A model generated the notes under the pieces. That model did no database searches. It was not told the DNA's origin and was given only the letters and a program-made list of their open reading frames with translations. Source: Spinacia oleracea (taxonomy: Eukaryota > Streptophyta > Magnoliopsida > Caryophyllales > Amaranthaceae). Taken from it: a stretch of 64,000 nt of DNA. Positions 22,301-31,046 of this stretch are shown here, piece after piece (position 1 is the stretch's first letter; each line of letters starts with the position of its first letter). The translations under genes and the position numbers were made by a program. The stretch covers positions 112,192,141 through 112,256,140 of the forward strand of contig NC_079487.1 in the NCBI RefSeq assembly GCF_020520425.1, read 5' to 3'.

Positions 22301-23320
22301 AGTTCCTACAGCTAATGCAGCAATCCGTGCTCCATTTCCCACTCGTAGGTCGACTTCACCCTTGCTTAACTTTCTACTTCTTCTTAGTCCCTGTGGATTG
22401 GAACATAAGTGTGAGCCACAACCTGTATCTAATACCCAAGAAGTTGAATTAGCAAGTATACAGTCTATAACGAAAATACCTGAAGATGGAACGACTGTTC
22501 CGTTCTTCTGATCTTCCTTTAGCTTCAAGCAATCTCTCTTCCAATGCCCCTTCTTCTTGCAGTAGAAGCATTCGGATTCAGAAGTGGGTTGACTGACCTT
22601 CCTCTTTGCAGATTTGGCGCCAGTTTGCTTAGTTGGGCTGGCCTTGTTGCCACCTTTCTTAGCATTCCTCTTCTTTCCAGATTTCTTGAACTTGCCCCCA
22701 CGCACCATAAGCACATCCTGCTTATCACTTTTGAGCGTCTTTTCAGCGGTCTTCAGCATACCGTGAAGCTCAGTGAGCGTTTTGTCCAGACTATTCATAC
22801 TGTAGTTCAGTTTGAACTGATCATACCCGCTATGAAGAGAATGGAGGATGGTGTCTATAGCCATTTCCTGAGAAAATTGCTGATCCAGCCGACTCATATT
22901 CTCAATGAGTCCAATCATTTTGAGAACATGTGGACTTACGGGCTCGCCTTTCTTAAGCTTGGTCTCAAGAATTTGCCTATGAGTCTCGAATCTTTCGACT
23001 CGAGCCAGATCTTGGAACATGTTCTTCAACTCACTGATGATTGTGAAAGCATCTGAGTTGATGAACGTTTTCTGCAGATCCGCACTCATAGTGGCGAGCA
23101 TTAGACATTTCACATCCTTGTTGGCATCAATCCAACGATTGAGGGCTGCCTGAGTGATCCCGTCGCCTGGAGCTTCGGGCATCGCCTCATCTAGGACATA
23201 CTCCTTTTCTTCCTGCATAAGAACTATTTGCAAGTTCCTTTGCCAGTCAAGGAAGTTTTTCCCGTTCAACTTCTCCTTTTCGAGAATTGATCGAATGTTG
23301 AATGAATTGTTGTTTGCCAT
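19355..23320 (-). CDS. Element B gag-pol polyprotein
   Basis: 1321 codons with no stop or frameshift. The open frame extends 31 codons further upstream, but I chose the ATG at 23,318-23,320 (MANNNSFNIRS) because gag homology begins there. Order: gag core (NFLDWQRNLQIVLMQEE), CCHC knuckle near residue 253 (CFYCKKKGHWKRDC), protease near 297 (WVLDTGCGSHLC), integrase zinc-binding HCRLGH near 431, integrase core from about 485 (HTDVCGPM, TDDFSRYGYVY, NGVSERRNRTLLD), RT from about 830 (GSKWVFKLKKD, QMDVKTAFLNG) with YVDDILLIGND near 993, RNase H near 1180-1290 (STTEAEYIAAHEA, LYCDNNGAIAQAK). All key motifs look intact, so it is probably a functional polyprotein that is self-cleaved. Confidence 0.96.
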   Translation of the reverse strand: MANNNSFNIRSILEKEKLNGKNFLDWQRNLQIVLMQEEKEYVLDEAMPEAPGDGITQAALNRWIDANKDVKCLMLATMSADLQKTFINSDAFTIISELKNMFQDLARVERFETHRQILETKLKKGEPVSPHVLKMIGLIENMSRLDQQFSQEMAIDTILHSLHSGYDQFKLNYSMNSLDKTLTELHGMLKTAEKTLKSDKQDVLMVRGGKFKKSGKKRNAKKGGNKASPTKQTGAKSAKRKVSQPTSESECFYCKKKGHWKRDCLKLKEDQKNGTVVPSSGIFVIDCILANSTSWVLDTGCGSHLCSNPQGLRRSRKLSKGEVDLRVGNGARIAALAVGTYYLSLPSGLVLELEECFHVPSLTKNIISVSCLDAKGFSFIIKDNSCSFYFKEMFYGSARLVNGLYLLDHDKQVYNINTKKAKKDDSDLTYLWHCRLGHINLKRLERLQREGILEPFDLEDYGKCESCLLGKMTKQPFSKVGERANELLGLIHTDVCGPMSTNARGGFSYFITFTDDFSRYGYVYLMKHKSESFDKFKEFQSEVENQLGKKIKALRSDRGGEYLSYEFDDHLKECGILSELTPPGTPQWNGVSERRNRTLLDMVRSMMGQAELPLEFWGHALNTAALTINRAPSKAVEKTPYELWFGKPPNVSFLKIWGCEVYVKRLISDKLHPKSDKCILVGYPKETKGYYFYNTSENKVCVARDGVFLEKDHISKMTSGRKVDLEEIRVEQQTLENAQDDIQDETQRSLEESGENHGQSRNVTPRRSQRYRSQPERYLGILTNESYDVLLLESDEPATYKQAMTSPSSKQWQEAMQSELDSMSENQVWDLVDLPDGYQAIGSKWVFKLKKDKDGKLEVFKARLVAKGYRQVHGVDYDETFSPVAMLKSIRIMLAIAAYYDYEIWQMDVKTAFLNGVLTETVFMTQPEGFEDPKNAKKVCKLKKSIYGLKQASRSWNIRFDEAVNDFGFIKNADESCVYKKVSGSKIAFLVLYVDDILLIGNDIPVLNSVKIWLGKCFSMKDLGEAQYILGIKIYRDRSKRMIGLSQSTYINKVLDRFKMADSKRGYLPMSHGMTLSKTQCPKTLDERRRMNGIPYASLIGSIMYAMICTRPDVAYALSATSRYQSDPGEAHWTAAKNILKYLKRHKDDFLVYGGDDELIVKGYTDASFQTDKDDFRSQSGFVFCLNGGAVSWKSAKQSTIADSTTEAEYIAAHEAAKEAIWLRKFIGELGVVPSIKGPIALYCDNNGAIAQAKEPRHHQRVKHVLRRFHLLREFVERKEVEISKIGTDDNISDPLTKPLPQAKHNSHTAAMGIKHIGEWL

Positions 23321-26170
23321 ATTAAAAACTACAATTGAAAAGAATAAACAAATAAATAACCATTCACAGTTTCTCTTAATAAACTTAAATTCTAGCATAC
23401 ATGCATAATTCAATGTTTATTAAGCATTTTATTCAAGTTATGTGTTCCGGCAGGTGTGAATAAAATGATTCCAAGATCCTAAAATCATTGAAGAACTAAG
23501 CACAGTTTGTCGACTTAATCCTAGAACATCTTAGGTAAGCAAAAGCCTTTTGCTAATAGTCTAGAAACTATTCTTGGTTGATAGGTACGTCTAAGAACTT
23601 ATTAGGTAAACCTATCGAATTTGCCACGACATAAAAGGACTCCTTACTTATATCGTTGAGTTTCACCAAAACTAACATGTACTCACAATTATTTGTGTAC
23701 CTTGCCCCTTTAGGACCAATAAGTAACACCTCGCTGAGCGAAAACTATTACTAGATTGATGTAAAGGATATCCAAGCAAGTGTATATTTTGGCATGGCAC
23801 CTTTTAACTCAATTTTTAAGTTTGGAACTTAAGGCTCTTACTATGTTGGTTAGATTTTAAGTGAACTAAAATCCTTAATCATGCAACATAATCAAGCTTT
23901 TGATCTCATGCATTTTAAGACATATTTAAAGCAATAAATAACTTAAAACATGCATAAGATATTTGTGATCTAGTATGGCCCGACTTCATCTTGAAGCTTT
24001 GACTTCAAAGTCTGTCTTGAAAATCTCCGTGGGAGGCACCATTTTCTTCAAATAGGATAAGCTATAACTAATTACAACTATTTGATGGTACGCAGACCAT
24101 ATTTGAATTGAAAAATAACTTTGGTGCTTTAGACCAATTACATTCAAATTAATGGTACGCAGACCATATTTTCTATCCTATTTGGGCCATACTAGTCACT
24201 TCATAACCTGCAAAATAGTACATATACAATATATACCATTCACCCATTCATTATCATGAATGGCCCACATAGCTGGTTAGTAAAACACATTATGCATCAC
24301 GTAAACATTTGCAGCAATTAATCAAGGGCACCAATAATCTACCAATTATTCAGTCCTTATTAATTCTAATCGAGTTGTTTTAACCTTAAGGATTTGTAGA
24401 CCTAATCAAGAGTTTATGACTAAAAAGCGCTCCCACTCAAACCAATAAATTCATATGCTTTACTAATTTTAAACATAAAATTGTATTTCTAGTCTAACCG
24501 GAAACATACAAATTTAATTAAAATTTAAAGCTCATATAAATTTATAATTGAATCCAAAAATTTAATTTAATTTCAGTCGTATTTAAATTAATTCATGATT
24601 TTAATTTTAGTAAAATAATTAGAATAAATAACATTTATTATAATTATAATATTCAAAATTAAAATCCAAGAAAATAATTCAAATTATTAATTTTAAAATT
24701 AATTAAAATTACGTGAACTGAAATTTTCAAATTAAACATTCAAAACGATCTAATCGTAACGCAAACACCCTACGCGTTGCACGCCCATGGGCCGTACGCA
24801 CACAGCCATTGCTGGCTATGTGCGCGCAGCCCATGCGCTCGTCGCATAGCTGTTGCTGTCTCATCGCAAGCCTCCGCACAGCGCCCCATCGCACGCGAGC
24901 TATCGCTCGCAGTGCGCGCGCGAGATCGCTCGCTGGGCGCGCTGGCTCGCTCGCTGGCGCGCGAGATCGCTCGCTGGCGCGCGAGATCGCTCGCTGGTGC
25001 GCGCGAGCCATCGCTCGCTGGCGCGCGAGATCGCTCGCTGGTGCGCGCGAGCCATCGCTCGCTGGTGCGCGACATCGCTCGCTGGGCGGGCGACGTCGCG
25101 CGCTGTGCGCGCGAGTGATGCTGTGCGCAGCGCTCGTGGCACGCGAGCTTGCGCTCGCTGCGCGCGAGGCTGCGCGCACTTGTGCGAGGCAGCGCGCGTT
25201 GTGGCGCAGCTCGCTTGCTGCCCACACGCGACTGCCTTGGCTCGCCCCTCGCCCATGCCCATACGTTCATTGCTCGTGGCACACGACACAAGGCAGGGCT
25301 GCTGCCTTGCGCTCGTGCACTACGCCCTTGCTCATTGCATTCGTGCCGCACGGGCGACGAGCTCCCTTGCTCGTCGTCGCATGCCCGCATTATACAACAC
25401 CCCTTAAGGGTAACACGAAGCGTCCATTGCTTCGTGCGTGCAAGTTATTTGAACGAATCGCATAAAAATTTAAAATTTATATTTAAAATTAATGAGAAAT
25501 TAATAAATATTATTAATTTCATAATTTTAGGGCGAAAAAATCGAAAATTTATTATCCAATTGATTTCCGATTGTTATGGATTCAAGTCTAGGTCATAAAA
25601 ATTTAAAATTTATCGTAAATTTACAATTTTTATGGTGGTTTTTAATCATAGGTTTCTAATTAAATTACAATTAATTATGAAAATCAAATTAATTCTAAAT
25701 TATTCTAATTTTCAACAAATTAATCATAATTACAAATTAGATTGCATAATTAACAAGACTAGGCATTCAAACTTGTTAAACATATGCAGTAGGTCAATCA
25801 AAAATTCAAGATTTATCAACAGGAATCGCAAATATTTAATTTAACATCTTAAATTTACGAAATTTTGCATCCGAAAAACTAAAACCTTGGAAAAGTCATA
25901 GTTAGGCTTCGAATTTGAGAATTCTGGGTTCGGCAGAAAAATACTATTTTTGTCAAAATTTTAGAATGCCTTTTACATGCGGAATTGACACAAAAATCAC
26001 TCAATTCGGATGAGTAATGAAGAAACTGCCGAAAAACTGCGTACATATAATTAAATAAACGCAATTTGCAATTAATTAACAATTACGAAAATTAATCACC
26101 CCTTTTAATTCTTGCAAATTTGTAATATTTAACCATGTTCATGCAATTTAGATTATGAAAATAATAAGGG
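23321..26170 (-). other. Long 5' leader of element B
   Basis: About 2.85 kb between the primer site and the gag start. It contains AT-rich sequence, a duplicated ATGGTACGCAGACCATATT word near 24,085 and 24,152, and a sharply GC-rich block at 24,770-25,400. No coding domain was recognised. Such a leader could carry packaging signals, but that is inference. Confidence 0.7.
24905..25130. repeat. GC-rich tandem repeat in leader of element B
   Basis: Roughly ten imperfect copies of GCGCGAGATCGCTCGCTGG with variants containing GAGCCATCGCTCGCTGG. The unit length varies around 19-25 bp. It is CpG-dense in an otherwise AT-rich window. Because the repeat has few stops it produces overlapping ORFs in several frames on both strands; these Arg/Ala/Ser-rich readings are artefacts. 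Confidence 0.9.
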
Positions 26171-26183
26171 GCTCGTGATACCA
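26171..26183 (-). other. Primer binding site of element B
   Basis: The minus strand reads TGGTATCACGAGC one base inside the 5' LTR. It resembles the copia primer site but diverges after TGGTATCA, so the exact tRNA is uncertain. Confidence 0.75.
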
Positions 26184-26184
26184 C

Positions 26185-27526
26185 TGTTAGGTTATGATAC
26201 ATATGACATTTACATAGATCATGCGGAAACAACCATTAACCCAGGAAACATATTATTTACACATAATCATATAGCATAATTTAGATGCATACTCTTTGTT
26301 GCGTGCCCTCCCTAGCTGCGCCCGAACCGAACAAGAACAAGTCTTTTAGGACTCCAAGTGTCGTCCCTCCGTAGATAGTCCACAGCACGTCCGGATCCGC
26401 CTTAAGATTGACCAACTAGAATCGCCCTTAAGGTACTAGAAAATTCGGCACTTTTATGAGCAAGATGTGTTTTAATTTTCTCTCAAAAAACTCACTTTTG
26501 AATACTTTGAAACTTGTATATAAATTATGACCCCTAGGCCTTTATTTATAGAGTTATGGAAAAGGAATCGTAATCCTAGTAGGATGCGAATTAATTGGAA
26601 TTAGAATCCTACATGAATTCTATTTAATTAATTTATCCAATTAGGAATAGACATTTAATCATACACTGACTCTTGCTGATTCAGGAATCACGCATGAGCA
26701 CAAACTCACACACACACGGCAGCCACAAGGACTGCCCATGCGTGCGAGCTGCAGCCCACGCAGCAAGGCCCACGCATCCGTGGCCTTGGCGCGCGCTGGG
26801 CTTGTGGCGTGCGTGCTTGCTGGGCGACGGCCTGGCTTCGTGCTGGGCCTTCGTCCGGCAGGCCTCGTCCGATGCTAATTCGTACGATACGCTTCCGATT
26901 AAATTTCCATTTCCGGAATCTATTTCCGATACGAACAATATTTAATATTTCCGATTCCGGAATTAATTTCCGTTTCGAACAAATATTTAATATTTCCGTT
27001 TCCGGAATTATTTTCCGATTCCGGCAATATTTCCGATTCTGACAATATTTCCGTTTCCGGCAATATTTCCGATTCTGGTAATATTTCCATTTCCAATAAT
27101 ATTTTCCGATACGTACCATGTTTCCGTTTCCGGTAACATCTACGACTTGGATAATATTCATATTTCCGATACGATCCATATTTCCGTTTCCGGCAATATC
27201 ATCGTTTCCGGAGTATTCATTTCTTGCCTGTGACGATCTTAGCTCCCACTGAAACCAAGATCCGTCGGTTCCGAATATTCATAGATGGAGTATTTAATGC
27301 CTTTAAATACTTGATCCGTTTACGTACTATTTGTGTGACCCTACGGGTTCAGTCAAGAGTAAGCTGTGGATTAATATCATTAATTCCACTTGAACTGAAG
27401 CGGCCTCTAGCTAGGCATTCAGCTCACTTGATCTCACTGAATTATTAACTTGTTAATTAATACTGAACCGCATTTATTAGACTTAACATAGAATGCATAC
27501 TTGGACCAAGGGCATTATTTCCTTCT
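26185..27526 (-). repeat. 5' LTR of element B
   Basis: Same length as the 3' LTR (1342 bp). Differences noticed: C instead of G at about 26,782, and terminal CT instead of CA on the plus strand at 27,526. It holds the promoter for the minus-strand transcript. Confidence 0.95.
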
Positions 27527-27531
27527 TGTTA

Positions 27532-28173
27532 AACTTCTTAACTCACACCAGACCAGATTTATCCTACACAGTGCAAACACTTAGTCAATTTCTGCATGCC
27601 CCAAGATTGCCTCATGTTGAAGCTCTACACCATACACTGAGATATTTAGCTCATACAGAAGGGCAAGGCATTCTTCTTAAAGCAACAAACAACATCAGCT
27701 TACAGGCATTCTCTGATTCAGATTGGGCTTCATGTCCAGATTCCAGAAGGTCCATTACTGGATATGTTTTGCTACTTGGTGGTTCACCCATTTCTTGGAA
27801 ATCCAAGAAACAGAACACAGTCTCCAAGTCATCAGCAGAAGCTGAATATAGGGCAATAGCTGCAGCTGCTGCTGAGGTAACCTGGATTGTCAATCTTCTG
27901 ACAGATTTGGGAATAAATGGATTAAGACCTATCACACTTCATTGTGACAACCAGTCAGCTCTACACATAGCCAAAAATCCTGTGTTTCATGAAAGAACAA
28001 AACATATTGAAATTGACTGTCATTTCACTCGTGACAAGGTTCTGGAAGGACTACTGCAGTTGACTTATTTGCCTACTCAGCAGAAGCTAGCTGATGTCTT
28101 CACCAAGCCTTTATCATCAGTACAGTTTCAGAAGCTTCTGTCCAAGATGGGAGTTTCTACCACTCCATCTTGA
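27532..28173 (+). CDS. Element A polyprotein, second part (RNase H)
   Basis: In-frame continuation of the A polyprotein after the B insertion (first codons NFLTHTRPDLSY). It encodes the end of the RT connection and the whole RNase H: DSDWASCPDSRRS, SKSSAEAEYRAIA, HCDNQSALHIAKN, HERTKHIEIDCHF, and the C-terminal LADVFTKPL. It ends with TGA at 28,171, which overlaps the polypurine tract. Together with 13,360-17,148 this is 1477 codons including the stop. It has no start of its own and should not be translated. Confidence 0.93.
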   Translation, partial: NFLTHTRPDLSYTVQTLSQFLHAPRLPHVEALHHTLRYLAHTEGQGILLKATNNISLQAFSDSDWASCPDSRRSITGYVLLLGGSPISWKSKKQNTVSKSSAEAEYRAIAAAAAEVTWIVNLLTDLGINGLRPITLHCDNQSALHIAKNPVFHERTKHIEIDCHFTRDKVLEGLLQLTYLPTQQKLADVFTKPLSSVQFQKLLSKMGVSTTPS

Positions 28174-28180
28174 GGGGGAC
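28171..28180 (+). other. Polypurine tract of element A
   Basis: TGAGGGGGAC immediately precedes the 3' LTR and overlaps the pol stop codon. Confidence 0.85.
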
Positions 28181-28451
28181 TGTTAGACTTATAAATCGTA
28201 TTCTAGTCTATGATGTATATTGATCAAGTTATGATCAAGTAATCATGTTGCAATGCAGGCTTTCTAGTTGATGAGTCAGCATTTAGAATAACTGATTCCC
28301 TAAGAATCAGGAGCTTGTAATAACCAACTGTAACAAACAGTAGGTTCTAGAATTACTTCTTCTCCAAGTATATAAGCTGTATTATGCTAACTAATTAATA
28401 TCATCTTATTTTCTTCCCTCATTTCTTCTCTCTAAAGTTCAGATTCTAACA
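28181..28451 (+). repeat. 3' LTR of element A
   Basis: 271 bp, identical by eye to the 5' LTR. Followed by the target duplication TAACA (28,452-28,456). Confidence 0.95.
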
Positions 28452-28588
28452 TAACACAAGGACCGGTTGGTGGCCCAAAGCTTTAGACAAAGATATGATA
28501 TCGATTACTTTGACACTTATGCTCCGGTGGCAAAAATTGCCACTATAAGATTATTAATTGCATTAGTTGCGATTCATAACTTGGTAAT

Positions 28589-29160
28589 TAGGGATGGAAA
28601 TATCCAGTGGATGATCCATTAACCCGGTCACCCGCTATAATTAAATGGGTGAAAACCCGAATTAAATGGATGAAAAGCGGGTGATGGGTGAAGCGGGTGA
28701 TGGATGCGGGTCGGATGCGGGTGATGTTTTTTTATCCATCACCCGATCCATCACCCGTTTATCACCCGATCCGTCACCCATTTATTTTAAATATATTATT
28801 TATATTAATATTTAAACATAAAATGTGTATATATCCATTATGTATTAAAGTTAGTGCTTATTTAATTTTCTTTTTTGGTTATAAGTTATGCGTGATAAGA
28901 ACTAATTATATGTTTTGGAAATAAGTGAAGGTATGTAACCTTTTTCTTTTCGTTAATTATTATGCATATTATTAGATGGTGAATTTTTAATAGTTAATAA
29001 TTTTCACCCGATTCACCCGGTTCACCCGCGGGTGATGGATGGACGGAATGCGGGTGATGAGTAAAGCGGGTGACGGATGGACCGGGTGGAGCGGATGGAA
29101 GCGGGTGATGGATGCGGGTGATGCTCCACCCGACCCAAATCCCACCCATTTCCATCCCTA
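28589..29160. mobile_element. hAT-type non-autonomous element
   Basis: Begins TAGGGATGGAAAT and ends with its exact inverse ATTTCCATCCCTA, flanked by a perfect 8-bp duplication TTGGTAAT (28,581-28,588 and 29,161-29,168). The 8-bp duplication and (T/C)AGGG-type ends are diagnostic of hAT. Both subterminal regions are dense in GCGGGTGAT / ATCACCCG words. It sits inside the old copia RT and restores that reading when removed. Confidence 0.92.
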
Positions 29161-29809
29161 TTGGTAATTCACCAAATGGATGTTAAAACAACATTCCTTA
29201 ATTGAAGGAGGAAGTGTATATGAATCAACCAGAAGAGTTTGTTGTTAAAGGACTAGAGAGCAAGTTTGCAAGTTAATTAGATCTTTGTATGGGCTAAAAC
29301 AAGCACCTGAGCAATGAAATAAAAAATTTGATGAAGTTGTCTTATCTAATTGTTTTAAAATAAATCAATGCAATACGTGTGTATATAGAAAATTTGATGA
29401 CAATGGTAAACGATCGAGTTATAATTTCTCTATAAGTGGATGACATGCTTATCTTTGGGACTGATTTGAAACAAGTTGAAAAGACCAAAATTTTTCTCTC
29501 TACTTGTTTCTCCATGAAGGATTTAGGAGAAGCGAATTATTGGAATTAGAATAATAAGAGGAAATGGAGCAATATCTTTGTCACAATCTCATTATATTGT
29601 GAAAGTGATTGAGATGTTTGGTGAATGAAATGGTTCAACGGTGTCTACTCCAATGGATCCAAGCATTAAGTTGGTTCCGAGTATTGGTATTCCAATTTTA
29701 CAATTGGAATATGCAAGCTTGATTGAAAACTTGATGTATGTTATGACTTGTACCCAATCAGATGTAGTTTTTCTTGTTGATGCATGGCAAGTCTTTCATA
29801 ACCCTGGTT

Positions 29810-30311
29810 ATTTAATGTTGTATTTTGAGAACTTCATCTATTAGGTTATTTTAAGATCTACCTTTGCAAGGTTATACATGTAATTTCTTTTAATTGTGAT
29901 CAAATTGCAACGTATTTTGTATATGAAACTCCTTATAGCTTCCAAGCTCAACTTTGGAATATGTAAGAGCTTTGGATATTTTGATGTACTTACACTTTTA
30001 TATCTATGAAATTTGACGAAGTGTTATTTTGGAAATAACATGAATTGATCTGGTGTTAAAATTGTGCATACTTTTCACACAAATGAGGATTTTAGGTTGC
30101 ATATGCTAGATAGTAGAGCAACAATATACCAAAAGACTTTAGGCGGCATTTATTTGGTGCTTTACCAGCATTTCCATCAAATGCCGCTATATGTTTGGGC
30201 GACATTGGTTTAAGCGACATTTAATTAAATGACGCTATAGGATCCAGTGGCTTATATATATGCCGCCTTAGCCTAAAATAAATGATACTAGAGGTTGTTT
30301 TTGTTGTAGTG
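29810..30311. mobile_element. CACTA-like insertion in old copia pol
   Basis: The right terminus GTTTTTGTTGTAGTG is the inverse of CACTACAACAAAAAC, a classic plant CACTA end. A 3-bp GTT lies on both sides (29,807-29,809 and 30,312-30,314), and the copia reading resumes after it (NPG... then HWPTL-like). The left end ATTTAATG is not a CACTA terminus; a terminus-like sequence GTAGAGCAACAATA occurs internally at about 30,114. GCGGCATTT / AAATGCCGC inverted words fill the right half. The left end is probably decayed or composite. Confidence 0.6.
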
Positions 30312-30480
30312 GTTTCATTGGCCAACTTTAAGACGAGTATTAAAGTATTTGAAGAAAACTATATATTATAGTTTGACTTATATGGGAGATCCTTAGGTAT
30401 TAGAAGGACACTTGGATGCTAGTTGGATCACAAAATCAAGAGGATTATTCAGCACTTCTTCTCCAAATCTTTCTTCAAAT

Positions 30481-30840
30481 TCTTTCTTGGAAAGTAATTA
30501 TGGTGCAAGCATGGTATAGACCATGGGGATTCTGATAAAGCCCATGTGATTCTTCATCAACATTAAGATAATATATTGTACTTCTTTGGTTAATATTTTG
30601 TGATTTCTGGTTGATTTAGTATATTGGAGGGGATGTATAGGTATATGATTTTATCATTGATTATGAATATTTTATTTTCAGACTCTTTGTACTGACTTAA
30701 TTAGAGTTTATGACATATATTTGTTCTTGTTCATTTTTGTAATCGGCTTAAGTGAATATATTTAATGAGATTTGTTCTTGTTTCATTTTTGTACTCTGCC
30801 ATACTACACATCCCCTCTTTTTTTGTTGGAAATGTTGAAA
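30481..30840. other. Undetermined, probably rest of old copia or its flank
   Basis: AT-rich with two similar words TTGTTCTTGTTCATTTTTGTA about 50 bp apart. No coding signature. Confidence 0.35.
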
Positions 30841-30864
30841 AAAGATGTTGCAGAGAGCATTAGG

Positions 30865-31046
30865 TGGATCCGGGTCCCGTCGAAGGTCCGACGAATCGGA
30901 TCGGATTCAGACCTGCGATTTGGGTATTCGGATCGGATTCGGGTTTCGGAGTTTCGGAGTCGGATTCGAATTCAGATCCGATTATTAAATGGATCGGATT
31001 TGGATCTTGCTATATCCGACCCGAGTCCGACCCATTGCCATTCCTA
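30865..31046. mobile_element. Truncated hAT-like non-autonomous element
   Basis: The segment is rich in GGATCGGATTCGG-type words and ends CCATTGCCATTCCTA, the inverse of TAGGAATGGCAATGG, a terminus often seen in hAT-type miniature elements. The matching left end and an 8-bp duplication were not found, so it is probably truncated. The overlapping plus-strand ORFs are products of the repeat. Confidence 0.5.

Larger units (their letters stand above)
17149..27526 (-). mobile_element. Young Ty1/copia element B, inserted into A
   Basis: A 10.4-kb element on the minus strand with 1342-bp LTRs (17,149-18,490 and 26,185-27,526). I see two differences between them: G/C at about 17,746 versus 26,782, and the outermost base. 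The flanks are AGTTA (17,144-17,148) and TGTTA (27,527-27,531), a 5-bp duplication with one mismatch. A long 5' leader (2.9 kb) with a GC-rich tandem repeat precedes an intact polyprotein. Domain order is copia. All parts needed for transcription and reverse transcription seem present, so B may be autonomous. It is the youngest layer of the nest. Confidence 0.97.
12823..28451 (+). mobile_element. Young Ty1/copia element A, split by element B
   Basis: Full-length LTR retrotransposon on the plus strand. The 271-bp LTRs (12,823-13,093 and 28,181-28,451) look identical by eye; the primer site is TGGTATCAGAGC at 13,094-13,105 and the polypurine tract TGAGGGGGAC at 28,171-28,180. The target duplication is TAACA. 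Removing element B and its duplication leaves about 5.2 kb, the usual size for plant copia. Domain order gag-protease-integrase-RT-RNase H confirms copia. Identical LTRs mean a recent insertion, yet B arrived later still. A cannot now encode full pol unless B's insertion is bypassed. Confidence 0.97.
28452..30480 (+). pseudogene. Old copia pol remnant (RT and start of RNase H)
   Basis: Continuation of the old element from 12,761-12,822. Readable pieces in shifting frames: RLVAQSFRQRYDIDYFDTYAPVAK, IATIRLLIALVAIHN (28,457-28,580); [30 protein letters not shown] (29,169-29,320); YVDDMLIFGTD-like and CFSMKDLGEANYW (29,430-29,545); MYVMTCTQSDV (29,730-29,770); and past an insertion LRRVLKYLKKTIYYSLTYMGDP...LEGHLDASW (30,325-30,430). 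Several stops and frameshifts are present. It is interrupted by a hAT-like element and a CACTA-like insertion. No LTRs were identified. Confidence 0.85.

Noticed and set aside
22544-23408. Plus-strand ORFs of up to 170 codons
   Set aside because: They are antisense shadows of the element B gag coding region.
24727-25598. Five overlapping long ORFs, Arg/Ala/Ser-rich, on both strands
   Set aside because: They are alternate readings of the GC-rich tandem repeat in the leader of element B; no domain and no codon bias to one frame.
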